Shown: positions 28,336 through 36,964, counted from the first letter of the stretch. The stretch is 64,000 nucleotides of DNA from Pelomonas sp. SE-A7 (GCF_030345705.1 NZ_JAUASW010000001.1:2356001-2420000); one strand, 5' to 3'. Translations and numbers: made by a program. The notes: generated by a model not told the origin, from the sequence alone.

Positions 28336-28743
28336 GTGAACCCCGACCGGATCGGCCTCGCCATCGTCCTCCTGTTCCTGGGCCTGATGGCCTGGCTGAT
28401 CGTCAACCAGCGGCGCCGCCTGCGCCGCGAGGTCGAGCAGGCCCTGCGCCAGACCCGGCTGCAGGACGAGCAGGGCCTGCTGCTGTTCGACGGCCGCCGC
28501 GCCGAGGTGCTGCTGCAGGACCATCAGTCGCTGGGCACCGAAGACAGCGAGCCTCAGCTGAGCAGCCTCTACATCTGCCGCATGCCCGGTGGTGGACTGT
28601 TCCGCCTGCTGATCGAGACCCAGGCGGACGAGCGCCCACCGCGGGTCGAATGCCGGCGGCTGCCGGCTGACCAGGCCGACAGCCTGCTCGCCTGCTACCG
28701 CTACCTGCCCGAACTGGCACGGCGCCAGGGTCGCGGGCCTTGA
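28336..28743 (+). CDS. small membrane-anchored protein of unknown function
   Basis: This 135-residue protein begins at GTG 28336. It has one N-terminal membrane helix (GLAIVLLFLGLMAWLIV) followed by a basic stop-transfer segment (NQRRRLRREVEQ) and a soluble cytoplasmic domain with mixed alpha/beta character. It has its own strong promoter. No catalytic motif is visible and I do not recognise the family. Confidence 0.65.
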   Translation: MNPDRIGLAIVLLFLGLMAWLIVNQRRRLRREVEQALRQTRLQDEQGLLLFDGRRAEVLLQDHQSLGTEDSEPQLSSLYICRMPGGGLFRLLIETQADERPPRVECRRLPADQADSLLACYRYLPELARRQGRGP

Positions 28744-28824
28744 GCCCCGGCCCGCCCCCATTGCGGCCGGATCGCATTTGGCCGATGCTCGACCCCCGGC
28801 CCCGCCGGCCGTGAGGAGTCGACG

Positions 28825-29502
28825 ATGAAGTTGCATTTCCATCCCGCCTCGACCACCAGCCGCATGGTGCAGATGTTCGCCATGGACCAGGGCGTGAACC
28901 TGGACTACCAGGTGGTGGACATGTTCACCGGCGAGCACCACAAGCCCGCCTATGCCGCCCTCAACCCCAGCTGCCTGGTGCCGGCGCTGCAGGACGGCGA
29001 CTTCACCCTCTGCGAGAGCGCCGCCATCCTGCGCTACCTGGCCGAGAAGAGCGGCTCGCCGGCCTATCCCAAGGACCTGCAGGCACGGGCCAAGGTCAAC
29101 GAGATGATGGACTGGCTCAACTCCAATCTCTACAAGGACCTGGCCTACGGAATGATCTATCCGCAGCTGTTCCCGCACCACAGGCGGCCGGACGACACGG
29201 TCCATGCCGGCAGCATCGCCTGGGGCCGCGACAAGGCGCGCCACTGGCTGCAGATCCTGGACGAGCGCCTGATAGGCCCGGACAAGGCCTACCTCTGCGG
29301 CGCCCAGATCTCGCTGGCCGACTACATGGGCGCCGAGATGATCCTGCTGGCCGAGACCCTGATCGGCTGCGACCTTTCGGGCTACCGCAATGTCTCGCGC
29401 TGGCTGAAGAACATGAAGGCCCTGCCGGCCTGGAAGCCGGTGCACGAAGCCGTCGAGGGCTTCGGCGCCTCGCTCAAGGGCAAGAGCTTCGTCACGCTCT
29501 GA
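28825..29502 (+). CDS. glutathione S-transferase family protein
   Basis: This 225-residue cytosolic protein has an N-terminal thioredoxin-like domain (MKLHFHPASTTSRMVQMFA) with the cis-Pro segment LNPSCLVPAL and the glutathione gamma-Glu contact LCESAAILRYL. A helical C-terminal domain carries the conserved Asp near ISLADYMGAEM. The theta-like active-site serine or threonine is in PASTTS. It is followed 14 bases later by a VOC gene, a common pairing for glutathione-dependent detoxification. Confidence 0.9.
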   Translation: MKLHFHPASTTSRMVQMFAMDQGVNLDYQVVDMFTGEHHKPAYAALNPSCLVPALQDGDFTLCESAAILRYLAEKSGSPAYPKDLQARAKVNEMMDWLNSNLYKDLAYGMIYPQLFPHHRRPDDTVHAGSIAWGRDKARHWLQILDERLIGPDKAYLCGAQISLADYMGAEMILLAETLIGCDLSGYRNVSRWLKNMKALPAWKPVHEAVEGFGASLKGKSFVTL

Positions 29503-29516
29503 GCCGAGCGGCCATC

Positions 29517-29999
29517 ATGATCAAGGGCCTGCACCACAACGCCTACCGCTGCCGCGACTCCGAGCAGACCCGTCGCTTCTATGAAGACTTCCTGGGCCTG
29601 CCGCTGGCCGGCGTGCTGGAGATCCACGAGACCAAGAGCGGCCGCGCCACCGACACGCTGCACAGCTTCTACCGACTGGACGACGGCTCCTTCCTGGCCT
29701 TCTTCGAGGCGCCGGACATGGCCTTCGAGTTCAAGACCCAGCACGACTTCGACCTGCACATTGCGCTGGAGGTCGAGCGGCCCACGCTGGAAGCCATGTT
29801 CGCCAAGGGCAAGGCCGCCGGCATCGAGACCCGCGGCATCTCCGACCATGGCTTCATCCACTCGATCTACTTCCGCGACCCCAATGGCTATGTGATCGAA
29901 CTGGCCAGCAAGGCCGAGGGGCATGACCAGGCGATGGACCCGGCCCGGAACGGCGCTCGGCAGCTGCTGGACGGCTGGACCGAGAAGCGGGCCCGCTAG
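29517..29999 (+). CDS. VOC family protein (glyoxalase/dioxygenase fold)
   Basis: This 160-residue protein has candidate metal ligands His in LHHNAYRC, His in FDLHIALEV and Glu in GYVIELAS. The RDPNGYVIEL segment is a standard C-terminal VOC motif. It directly follows a glutathione S-transferase gene and is probably co-transcribed, suggesting a role in metabolising a thiol adduct or aromatic compound. The exact reaction cannot be assigned. Confidence 0.87.
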   Translation: MIKGLHHNAYRCRDSEQTRRFYEDFLGLPLAGVLEIHETKSGRATDTLHSFYRLDDGSFLAFFEAPDMAFEFKTQHDFDLHIALEVERPTLEAMFAKGKAAGIETRGISDHGFIHSIYFRDPNGYVIELASKAEGHDQAMDPARNGARQLLDGWTEKRAR

Positions 30000-30072
30000 C
30001 GCCGGCCGCGCGCCGCCATTTCGATGGTGGCGTCGGCCATGTCGGCCCAGCTTGCAATGCCGGGAACGCTGC

Positions 30073-31017
30073 TCAGAGGCCGGCCATGGCGTCGGCCCAA
30101 TCGAGCACCAGCGCTTCGATCTGCACGCGATCCAGGCCGGGCTCCAATTCGTCTGCCGAAGCAGGCTCGCCGGTTGGCAGGGCGCGCAGGCCTTGCTCGG
30201 TGTCGGTCCAGCTGAAGCGCGCCGAACACGCCGGGCAGCCCAGATGATCGCCGGCGCGCGAGTTGCGCGTGCGGACCAGGGTCGGGCCGCAGACCGGGCA
30301 ATGCTGCAGCGGAATGCCGTCATCGCTGTGGCCGACGATGGCGTCGAAGGCGCCGGCGCGGCCCATGTGCACGAACTTCTCTCCCAGCAGCCGATCGAAC
30401 TGGCTGCCCAGCTCGGCCTCGATGATGTCCAGGGCCTTGGCGATGGGCATGCCCGCCCGGTAGGGCCGCGTGCTGGTCATGGCATCGAAGGCATCGCAGA
30501 TGCCGACCAGTCGGGCATCTTGAGGTATCTCGGCGTCCACCAGGCCCATGGGATAGCCGCGGCCGTTGGGCATCTCGTGGTGGTGATGAATCACGCCGAC
30601 GACCAGCTCGGCCAGCGGATGGCCGGACAGCATGCGGGCCCCGACCCGTGGATGCGTCTTGATCGTCGCGAACTCCTCGTCGGTGAGCCGGCCCGGCTTG
30701 CGCAGGATGGCGTCGGGGATGCCCACCTTGCCCAGGTCGTGCAGAAAGCCTGCCATCGCGATGCGGCTGGCCTCCCGCGGCGCGCTGCCCGATGCCAGGG
30801 CCAGCGCATGCGCCATGCGCGCCACGCGCCAGAGGTGGCCGCCGGTGTAGGGGTCGCGCGCCTCGACCATCCAGGCCGAGACCAGCAGGCTGGCCAGCAG
30901 GGCCTGGCGCTGGCTCGCCACCTGCTGGCGCAGGCCCAGCAGTTCGTTGACTTGCGCCGTCGCCTCAGGGGTGAAGGATGGCAAGGGCTGGCGGGGACTT
31001 TCGGTGTTCATGCTCAT
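30073..31017 (-). CDS. HD-GYP domain phosphodiesterase with C-terminal zinc ribbon
   Basis: This 314-residue cytoplasmic protein has an HD-GYP domain at about 60-210: HLWRVARMAHALA, FLHDLGKVGIPD (HD pair), KTHPRVGARML, and HHHHEMPNGRGYPMG containing the GYP triplet. It is therefore likely an active cyclic di-GMP phosphodiesterase. The C-terminus contains CPVC...CPAC (about 243-268), a four-cysteine zinc ribbon. This is an uncommon addition that could bind a partner or nucleic acid. The second in-frame ATG, at 31011, is an alternative start. Confidence 0.87.
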   Translation of the reverse strand: MSMNTESPRQPLPSFTPEATAQVNELLGLRQQVASQRQALLASLLVSAWMVEARDPYTGGHLWRVARMAHALALASGSAPREASRIAMAGFLHDLGKVGIPDAILRKPGRLTDEEFATIKTHPRVGARMLSGHPLAELVVGVIHHHHEMPNGRGYPMGLVDAEIPQDARLVGICDAFDAMTSTRPYRAGMPIAKALDIIEAELGSQFDRLLGEKFVHMGRAGAFDAIVGHSDDGIPLQHCPVCGPTLVRTRNSRAGDHLGCPACSARFSWTDTEQGLRALPTGEPASADELEPGLDRVQIEALVLDWADAMAGL

Positions 31018-31070
31018 GGGGCTGTGTTCGGGAATTGAGGTCGCGGGCGGCCCGGCCGCCCGACCAGGCC

Positions 31071-31619
31071 TCAGGCGGCCTGCCTGGCCTTGACCAGGGG
31101 GAAGTCGACGTCGGTCTGCGCCACGTTGTTGACGTAGTTGGTCAGCACGTTGAGCGCCACGTTCAGCACGATTTCCAGCACGGCGGCTTCGTCGAAATCG
31201 GCAGCGCGCAGCGCAGCCAGATCGGCGTCGGCCACATGCCCGCGCGACTCGGCGACGCGGCGCGCGAACTGCAGCGCGGCGGCCGTGCGGGCATCGTCCG
31301 AACGGCCGTCGCGGGCGGCATCGATCTCGCCGGCGCTGAGCTTGGCGACATTGCTGGCCAGGTAGCTGTGGGCCGACAGGCAGTAGTCGCAGCCGTTGAA
31401 CTCGGCCACGGTCAGCGCAATGCGCTCGCGCAGCTGCACGCTCAGCTTGCCCTTGGCCAGGGCGCCGCTCAGCGACAGGTAGCCTTCCAGGGCGGCCGGG
31501 CTGTGGCCGACCAGCTTCATCAGATTGGGCACGACACCCAGTTGCCTTTCGACGGCGGCCAGCAGGGGCTTGGCGGCTTGCAGGGACTGGTCGACGGTGG
31601 GGATGCTGAGGCGGGACAT
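31071..31619 (-). CDS. AhpD/carboxymuconolactone decarboxylase-like peroxidase
   Basis: This 182-residue all-helical protein has the AhpD-type redox motif FNGCDYCLSAHS (CxxC plus downstream His), expected for an alkylhydroperoxidase activity. Family members detoxify peroxides or act as gamma-carboxymuconolactone decarboxylases; the CxxC favours the former. The start follows GGAGAACCACC. It is divergent from a LysR regulator. An upstream element at 31675 is shared with the PNPOx-like gene at 33.7 kb. Confidence 0.88.
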   Translation of the reverse strand: MSRLSIPTVDQSLQAAKPLLAAVERQLGVVPNLMKLVGHSPAALEGYLSLSGALAKGKLSVQLRERIALTVAEFNGCDYCLSAHSYLASNVAKLSAGEIDAARDGRSDDARTAAALQFARRVAESRGHVADADLAALRAADFDEAAVLEIVLNVALNVLTNYVNNVAQTDVDFPLVKARQAA

Positions 31620-31674
31620 GGTGGTTCTCCAGGGTGGTTTCGCGGTGGATTCAGGCTCGTGATCCGCTGCCGAT

Positions 31675-31706
31675 GCAGCGAATGACTGAACTGTCGTTGA
31701 ATCGCC
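31675..31706. promoter_or_regulatory. shared upstream element, copy 1 (AhpD-like/LysR region)
   Basis: GCAGCGAATGACTGAACTG followed by TCGTTGAATC matches about 25 of 30 bases with 33779-33809, which lies in front of the PNPOx-like gene. A TGATT-AG-AATCA dyad lies just beyond at 31710-31721. The position between divergent genes suits a LysR operator or a shared promoter. Confidence 0.5.
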
Positions 31707-31759
31707 CGATGATTAGAATCACCGCCAAATCCAATACACCGTTACGCACGGAGGAACAG

Positions 31760-32662
31760 TTGGACCGACTGCATCTCATCAATGTCTTTGTGGCGGTGGT
31801 CGATGCCAGCGGCTTTGCCGGTGCGGCGCGCAAGCTCGGCATTTCGCCGCCGGCGGTCACGCGGGCCATCAGCGAACTGGAGGCGCACCTGGGCGCCCGG
31901 CTGCTGACGCGCACCACACGCGTCGTGCGCGTGACCGAGGCCGGTGCCCGCTATGTGGAGGATTGCCGGCGCATCCTGGCCGAGCTGGCCGAGGCCGACG
32001 AGTCGGTCAGCGGCCTGCATGGCGCTCCGCGCGGCAGGCTGACGATCACGGCACCCATGCTGTTCGGCGCGCTTCACGTGACGCCGGTGGTGACCGAGTT
32101 CCTGCAGCGCTACCCGGAAGTGACGGCGTCCTGCTGGTTCCTGGACCGGGTGGTGAATCTGACCGACGAAGGCGTGGACGTGGCGGTGCGCATCGGCGAG
32201 CTGCCGGACTCGTCGCTGCAGGCGATCAGGGTCGGCAGCGTGCGCCGCGTCATCTGTGCGGCGCCGGCTTATCTGGCCGAACACGGCGAACCTCAGCAGC
32301 CCGAGGACCTGGTCGGCCACAGGCTGATCTCGGCCAACGCCGTCACGCCGGCGCCGGAGTGGCGCTTCAAGGCGGACGGCGAGGTCCGTTCGGTGCGAGT
32401 CACGCCACGGCTGCTGACCACGACCAATGATTCGGCCATTGCGGCCGCCGTGGGCGGATTCGGGCTGACGCGACTGATGTCCTACCAGGTCGACGCCCTG
32501 ATAGGCAGCGGTGCGCTGCGCCGGGTGCTGGAGCCGTTCGAGCTGGCGCCCCTGCCGGTGCACCTGGTGCACCGCGAGGGCCGCCATGCCTCGCACAAGG
32601 CGCGGGCCTTCATCGACCTGGCGATCGAGCGGCTGCGCGAACGGCTGGCGCCGCCCGGCTGA
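31760..32662 (+). CDS. LysR-family transcriptional regulator
   Basis: This 300-residue regulator has an N-terminal winged helix (DRLHLINVFVAVVDASGFAGAARKLGISPPAVTRAISELE) and a C-terminal effector-binding domain. The start is a TTG at 31760, chosen because GGAGGA (31750-31755) sits at the right distance and gives the normal LysR length. In-frame ATGs further upstream would add an unusual N-terminus. It is divergent from the AhpD-like gene, its likely target, and the element repeated at 33779 suggests it also controls the PNPOx-like gene. Confidence 0.9.
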   Translation: MDRLHLINVFVAVVDASGFAGAARKLGISPPAVTRAISELEAHLGARLLTRTTRVVRVTEAGARYVEDCRRILAELAEADESVSGLHGAPRGRLTITAPMLFGALHVTPVVTEFLQRYPEVTASCWFLDRVVNLTDEGVDVAVRIGELPDSSLQAIRVGSVRRVICAAPAYLAEHGEPQQPEDLVGHRLISANAVTPAPEWRFKADGEVRSVRVTPRLLTTTNDSAIAAAVGGFGLTRLMSYQVDALIGSGALRRVLEPFELAPLPVHLVHREGRHASHKARAFIDLAIERLRERLAPPG

Positions 32663-32684
32663 GGCGAAGGAGGGTCCCGCCGAC

Positions 32685-33026
32685 TCAGGCGGTCTTGCTG
32701 ACGATGAGATTGCAGACCTGCTCGTGCAGGTCCTGCAGGTCCTGCGGCGCCTGCGAGAAGTTCATCTTCTGGTCCATGCGGATGCGCGCATCGGCGAGCG
32801 CCGCCTTGGTCGGACGGTCCCATTGCGGACCCAGCAGGCCCTTCATGATGACGGTGGCATGGTGTTCGGCCTGCTCGTCGTTGAGCGGCTTGCCCAGCAG
32901 CGCGGCGCCGCGCTTGAGCGTCTCGCCGTGAATGGTGACGAAGCAGCCGAGCATGGCGTCGCGGGCTTCGACCGGGGTGATGGCAGCGTCGGAACGAGCC
33001 TTGGTGAGCATCTGCTTGATGTGCAT
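32685..33026 (-). CDS. conserved-looking small protein of unknown function
   Basis: This 113-residue soluble, mostly helical protein (MHIKQMLTKARSDAAIT...) has a good ribosome site (AGGAGT) before its ATG. No catalytic motif or signal peptide is visible. It lies between the LysR regulator, with which it converges, and the PNPOx-like gene 88 bases upstream on the same strand, so co-transcription with the latter is possible. I do not recognise the family. Confidence 0.65.
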   Translation of the reverse strand: MHIKQMLTKARSDAAITPVEARDAMLGCFVTIHGETLKRGAALLGKPLNDEQAEHHATVIMKGLLGPQWDRPTKAALADARIRMDQKMNFSQAPQDLQDLHEQVCNLIVSKTA

Positions 33027-33114
33027 GGTGGACTCCTGGGGGTTGAGGCGGGACGAGTGCGCCCGGCCCGGTGGCCTCGCACCGGGACTGGCTTGAAAGG
33101 GAGGGGGCGACCGG

Positions 33115-33741
33115 CTAGGACCGTGGCGATGCCGCAGCCCGCAGCCGGGCCAGCTCGAGGCGCGCCTGCTCGAGTTCGGCGCGCAGGGGCTGCACCGCCT
33201 GCTCGACTTCCGCCTCGGTGTAGCGGGGCGTGATGTGCTGCGGGCAATTCCAGTCGTAGGCCTCGACCGTGATGACGAAAGCCCGCTCGACCTGGGCCCG
33301 GTACTGCGGATCCCTGAGCCGGGCCAGCAAGCCCGGATCCTCGGTCGCGCTCACCAGGCGGACACGGCCGAGAATCTTGAGCCGGCGCTGGTTCGCATAG
33401 TCCATCAACAGGATCGAGACGCGATCGTTGCCTTCGAGATTGCCGACGCTGATGTACTGCAGGTTGCCGCGGAAATCGGCATAGGCCAGCGTCCTGGCGT
33501 CCAGGACCTTCAGGAAGCCGGCCGGCCCGCCGCGGAACTGCACATAGGGCCAACCGGTTTCGCCCACGGTGGCCTGGTAGAAGCCGTCGCGCTTCTCGAT
33601 GAACTCGGCCTCGCGCTCGGTCAGGGCGTCGCGGCGATCCTCGGCCTGGTCCAGGCGGGCATAGGACGAGCGGCTGCCCATGCGGGTCTGCATGGCACGC
33701 ACGGCGGGCGTGAAGGCAAGGTCGGAGTAGGCGCGGCTCAT
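33115..33741 (-). CDS. pyridoxamine 5'-phosphate oxidase-like flavin-binding protein
   Basis: This 208-residue protein has the split-barrel FMN/F420-binding fold. The core GWPYVQFRGGPAGFLKVLD...LAYADFRGNLQYISVGNLEGNDRVSILLMDYANQRRLKILGRV is typical of the general-stress PNPOx group that reduces or binds a flavin-linked substrate. The C-terminus is a charged helix that could be a coiled coil. It starts at 33741 (MSRAYSDLAFTPAVRAMQ). The shared element at 33779 lies 38 bases upstream, tying it to the LysR/AhpD-like locus. Confidence 0.87.
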   Translation of the reverse strand: MSRAYSDLAFTPAVRAMQTRMGSRSSYARLDQAEDRRDALTEREAEFIEKRDGFYQATVGETGWPYVQFRGGPAGFLKVLDARTLAYADFRGNLQYISVGNLEGNDRVSILLMDYANQRRLKILGRVRLVSATEDPGLLARLRDPQYRAQVERAFVITVEAYDWNCPQHITPRYTEAEVEQAVQPLRAELEQARLELARLRAAASPRS

Positions 33742-33778
33742 GGTTCTGTCCGTTGTCGTTGACCAGGCTGCAGGCGCT

Positions 33779-33809
33779 GCAGCGAGTGACCGAACTATGG
33801 TTGAGCACG
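33779..33809. promoter_or_regulatory. shared upstream element, copy 2 (PNPOx-like gene)
   Basis: GCAGCGAGTGACCGAACTA followed by TGGTTGAGCA closely matches 31675-31706. The repetition upstream of two redox-type genes suggests one regulator acts on both. Confidence 0.5.
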
Positions 33810-33906
33810 ACCGAAAGCAGAACGGCCGCCGAGCCGAATGCAATGTTTCGCAGAGCGGAACGACCGGCCCTGGCGTGACCGCGCCCCTGAGCGAGAATCG
33901 CGCGAC

Positions 33907-34647
33907 ATGCGCACTACCGGCTGCCTGCTTCCGCTTTTGCTCAGCGCCCTGCTGATGCCTTCGCTGCACGTGGCGGCCCGGGCATCGCAGCTGGTGATGC
34001 TGGTGGACCGGGCGGCGGACCTGCCGTTCGCGGAGTTCCAGGGCGACCAGGTGCGCGCCGGCATCCAGTTGCAGCTGGGCCAGATGCTGGCCGCCAGGCT
34101 GGGCATGCCGCTGGAGGTCCGGGCGGTGCCGCGCAAGCGCATAGCCCAGCTGCTGGACGCGGGACATGCCGACCTGGCCTGCGCCCTGCTGCCGGAATGG
34201 CTGGAGGCCGCGGTGGACTGGACCCAGCCCTTCCTGCCGCATGCCGGCGTCGTCATCACGCCGCAGGTCCAGCCGCGCCCGGGCGGCCTGGACGCGCTGG
34301 CCGGCCAGCCCATAGGCACGATCAAGGGCTACGCCTACCGCGAGCTGGAACAGGCGCTGGGCCGCGGCTTCGTCCGCGAGGACGCGCCCGATTCACGCAC
34401 CTTGCTGCGCATGCTGGAGCTGGGCCGCATGAAGCACGCCAGCGTCAACCTGCAATACCTCGAATACCAGCGCAAGCTGGGCATCTACAAGCAGGCGCTG
34501 CACCCCTACCTCCAGACCGGCGCCTATGAAACCCGCTGCGCCCTGTCCAAGCGCAGCGCACTCAAGGTGACGCGGGTGGACGAGCTGATCAGCGGCCTGC
34601 GCAGCGACGGCAGCCTCAAGCGGCTGCTGGACCAGTACCGCGACTGA
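33907..34647 (+). CDS. periplasmic solute-binding-like protein (SBP family 3 type)
   Basis: This 246-residue secreted protein has a signal peptide (CLLPLLLSALLMPSLHVAARA) and an extracytoplasmic amino-acid-binding-like domain, including LGQMLAARLGMPLEVRAVPRKRIAQLLDAGHADLAC. There are no permease or ATPase genes beside it. It resembles the other orphan solute-binding-like proteins in this window (19.8 kb and 35-36.4 kb). The ligand is unknown. It is divergent from the PNPOx-like gene. Confidence 0.78.
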   Translation: MRTTGCLLPLLLSALLMPSLHVAARASQLVMLVDRAADLPFAEFQGDQVRAGIQLQLGQMLAARLGMPLEVRAVPRKRIAQLLDAGHADLACALLPEWLEAAVDWTQPFLPHAGVVITPQVQPRPGGLDALAGQPIGTIKGYAYRELEQALGRGFVREDAPDSRTLLRMLELGRMKHASVNLQYLEYQRKLGIYKQALHPYLQTGAYETRCALSKRSALKVTRVDELISGLRSDGSLKRLLDQYRD

Positions 34648-34666
34648 CCCGGCCGGCACAGCGATT

Positions 34667-34981
34667 TCAATCCTCAGCTTCGCCGAAGCGGGCCAGAAAC
34701 GCCTCGGCGAAGGCCGGCGAGGCGCTGAGGGTCAGCGTGACCGTGAACCAGCCGCCGGCTTCCTGCTGCTCGAGCAGCTCATGGTCCCAGTCCATGCCCT
34801 CCTCGACCGGGCCCTGCGAATTCGGGAACTGCTCTCTGGCCCAGGCCAGCACCTGCTCCACTTCGGCCCGCACGGCCGGCTGCTGGTCGCCGCGCGTCGA
34901 GGCCATGGCGTCCAGCGTGACGATGCCGTCGTCGCCGTCGCTCAGCTCAAACGACAGGAACTGGAGCGCTGCGCTGTTCAA
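34667..34981 (-). CDS. small acidic protein of unknown function, translationally coupled
   Basis: This 104-residue protein is acidic and appears soluble (LQFLSFELSDGDDGIVTLDAMAS...). Its ATG overlaps the TGA of the upstream tandem solute-binding protein gene in the sequence ATGA, indicating translational coupling. No signal peptide or known motif is visible. Confidence 0.65.
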   Translation of the reverse strand: MNSAALQFLSFELSDGDDGIVTLDAMASTRGDQQPAVRAEVEQVLAWAREQFPNSQGPVEEGMDWDHELLEQQEAGGWFTVTLTLSASPAFAEAFLARFGEAED

Positions 34982-36408
34982 TGCCCGGCCTTATAGCGGA
35001 ACTCGCCCATCAGGCGCGCCAGTTCGCCGCTGCGCTGCAGGGCCTGCAGGGCAGCGCTCAGCTGACGGGCCTCGGCCTCCAGGCCGGGCCTCAGCCACAG
35101 ATGGACGTCGAACGAGTCCATCACATGGGCCACCAGCTGGGGCCCCTTGGCCTGGCGGCCGGGCCAGTCGGTCGCGCTGTAGCCCGGCATCAGGCAGACG
35201 TCGACCCGCCCCTGGCTCACCATGCGGACGCAGGTCGCCAGACCCTCGACGATCTCGCGCCCGGGCAGGCCGCGGGTCAGCTCTTCCTGCTGCTTGAAGC
35301 CGCGAGGGACGGCGACGCGCATCGAGCTCATGTCGGCCACGCGGGCTGGAACGGCCACGCCGGGCCGCGCCAGCGCCAGGAGCAGGATGCTGGAATGGGC
35401 CGGTTCGACGCGCAGGGCTCCATGAACCGTGCGGTCGTAGCTCGCCCCCCGGGCCATGTCGCCGTCGGCGCGCGCCGTACGCAAGTCGACGACGGCTCGC
35501 TCGGCCGGCAGCGAACTCAGCGCATAGCGCAGGCCGGAGCGCTCGAAGGCCAGGTCCAGCGTCCGCCGCAGCGCCTGGCTGTAGTGGCTTCCCATGATGT
35601 CGACGCCGACAAGCTTGAGCTGGCGAGGCGGGCTGGGCAGGCGCCCGCGCCAGGCGGGATCCTGCGACAGGACGCTCAGCTGCGCCGCCAGGAAGTTGCG
35701 CAAGGAGGCATTGCCGCGCGCCGTGAAGGCATGGCGACCAAAGGTGTCGCGCGGCTGGGGTGCCACATAAAGCCAGCTGTCCAGCTCGGGCAGCTGCCGG
35801 CGGAAATGCGGCAGCGAGATGGCCTGGACGAACACGGCATCGACACGGCCATCGCGCAGCTCGACAAGCCCGTCCACGGCCTGGGTCACGTCGATGCGGC
35901 GCAGGCGGCCGGCGGCGATCAGCCATTCCACGTCGGCCACACGGTGGCCGCGCTCCACGGCCACGACAAAGTTCTCCAGCGAGCGTCCCTCGTCGAGGTA
36001 GTCGATTGGCTGGCGGCGCAGCGAGACCACGATGTCCGAGTCCTGCATGAAGGCCTCGGTCCAGAGGAAACGCTGGCGATCGAGGTCGTCGAACCAGCGC
36101 GGGTTGGCCCAGACCACCGCACCGTTCCAGCCGGGCTTGGCGATCAGCGCATCCAGCGGCCCGCGCGCCAGGCTGGTTGCCACGAACTGGTAGCGGCCGG
36201 CCGAACGCCGGCTCAGCCAGGCCGCGAGCTCCGCCGTCAGGTTGCCGGGCGAGCTCGCATCCAGCGGCGCGTCCAGGTAGGCGGTGTACAGAGGCACGCG
36301 CTCGGGGGCTGCGGCGACCGGCAAGCCGGCCAGGGCCAGCAGCAGGCAGCCCAGCAGGCTTGCCACTCGCTTGCGGGCTCGGGTCCGTACCTCGACCACC
36401 CTATTCAT
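34978..36408 (-). CDS. secreted protein with two tandem solute-binding-like domains
   Basis: This 476-residue protein has a signal peptide (ASLLGCLLLALAGLPVAAA) and is about twice the length of a single family 3 solute-binding protein. The first domain is about 35-260 and the second about 262-476, the latter opening with LKLVGVDIMGSHYSQALRRTLDLAFERSGLRYALS. No membrane helix or kinase domain follows, so it is not a typical sensor. Its start overlaps the stop of the upstream VOC gene (ATGA) and its stop overlaps the next start, making a tightly coupled three-gene unit. Confidence 0.75.
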   Translation of the reverse strand: MNRVVEVRTRARKRVASLLGCLLLALAGLPVAAAPERVPLYTAYLDAPLDASSPGNLTAELAAWLSRRSAGRYQFVATSLARGPLDALIAKPGWNGAVVWANPRWFDDLDRQRFLWTEAFMQDSDIVVSLRRQPIDYLDEGRSLENFVVAVERGHRVADVEWLIAAGRLRRIDVTQAVDGLVELRDGRVDAVFVQAISLPHFRRQLPELDSWLYVAPQPRDTFGRHAFTARGNASLRNFLAAQLSVLSQDPAWRGRLPSPPRQLKLVGVDIMGSHYSQALRRTLDLAFERSGLRYALSSLPAERAVVDLRTARADGDMARGASYDRTVHGALRVEPAHSSILLLALARPGVAVPARVADMSSMRVAVPRGFKQQEELTRGLPGREIVEGLATCVRMVSQGRVDVCLMPGYSATDWPGRQAKGPQLVAHVMDSFDVHLWLRPGLEAEARQLSAALQALQRSGELARLMGEFRYKAGH

Positions 36409-36854
36409 GCCTTCAGGGTCCAGCTGCCGTCCGGCTGCGGATGCCAGAGCCGGCCCTGGCCGTCGCACCAGGGGCCGTACGGCTCCTCGGTCGCGTCGGA
36501 GCCGAAGCGCAGCACATGGCCGTCGGGGTCCTGCAGCTGCAACTCGCGGGCACCCCAGGGGTAGTTGGTCGGCGGATGCCGCACGGCCACGCCGCGGGCC
36601 AGCAACTCGGCATGCAGGGCATCGGCGTCGTTGATGCTCACATAGACCCAGGTGCCGCTGCGGCCCTGGTCGCACACGCCCAGCATCAGATGGACCTTGC
36701 CGCGCGAGACCGATGCAAAGCCCTCGCCGTCGCGCCAGTCGATCGTGAAGCCCAGGCTCTGCTGGTAGTAGGCCAGGCTGGCCTCCAGGTCCTCGACGCG
36801 GAGGATGGGCGTGACGCCGCTGAAGACGACCGCGGCTTGCTGTTGTGCATCCAT
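36405..36854 (-). CDS. VOC family protein, bleomycin-resistance-like
   Basis: This 149-residue protein follows a strong ribosome site (GGAGGTCCGCC). Visible VOC features are TPILRVEDLEASLAYYQQSLGF and LQDPDGHVLRFGSD. Bleomycin-resistance-like members bind rather than transform ligands, and several metal-ligand positions are not clearly conserved here. It heads a coupled operon with the tandem solute-binding protein and the small acidic protein, an unusual association. Confidence 0.83.
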   Translation of the reverse strand: MDAQQQAAVVFSGVTPILRVEDLEASLAYYQQSLGFTIDWRDGEGFASVSRGKVHLMLGVCDQGRSGTWVYVSINDADALHAELLARGVAVRHPPTNYPWGARELQLQDPDGHVLRFGSDATEEPYGPWCDGQGRLWHPQPDGSWTLKA

Positions 36855-36964
36855 GGCGGACCTCCGGTGAGTGAATGGCTTCAGCGACAGCAGCTGGCAA
36901 TGTACGCCAGCCGTGCTGCGATCAAACGCTGCCGTTCCATGCCGGACCAGTCAGCAGTCGGCAC

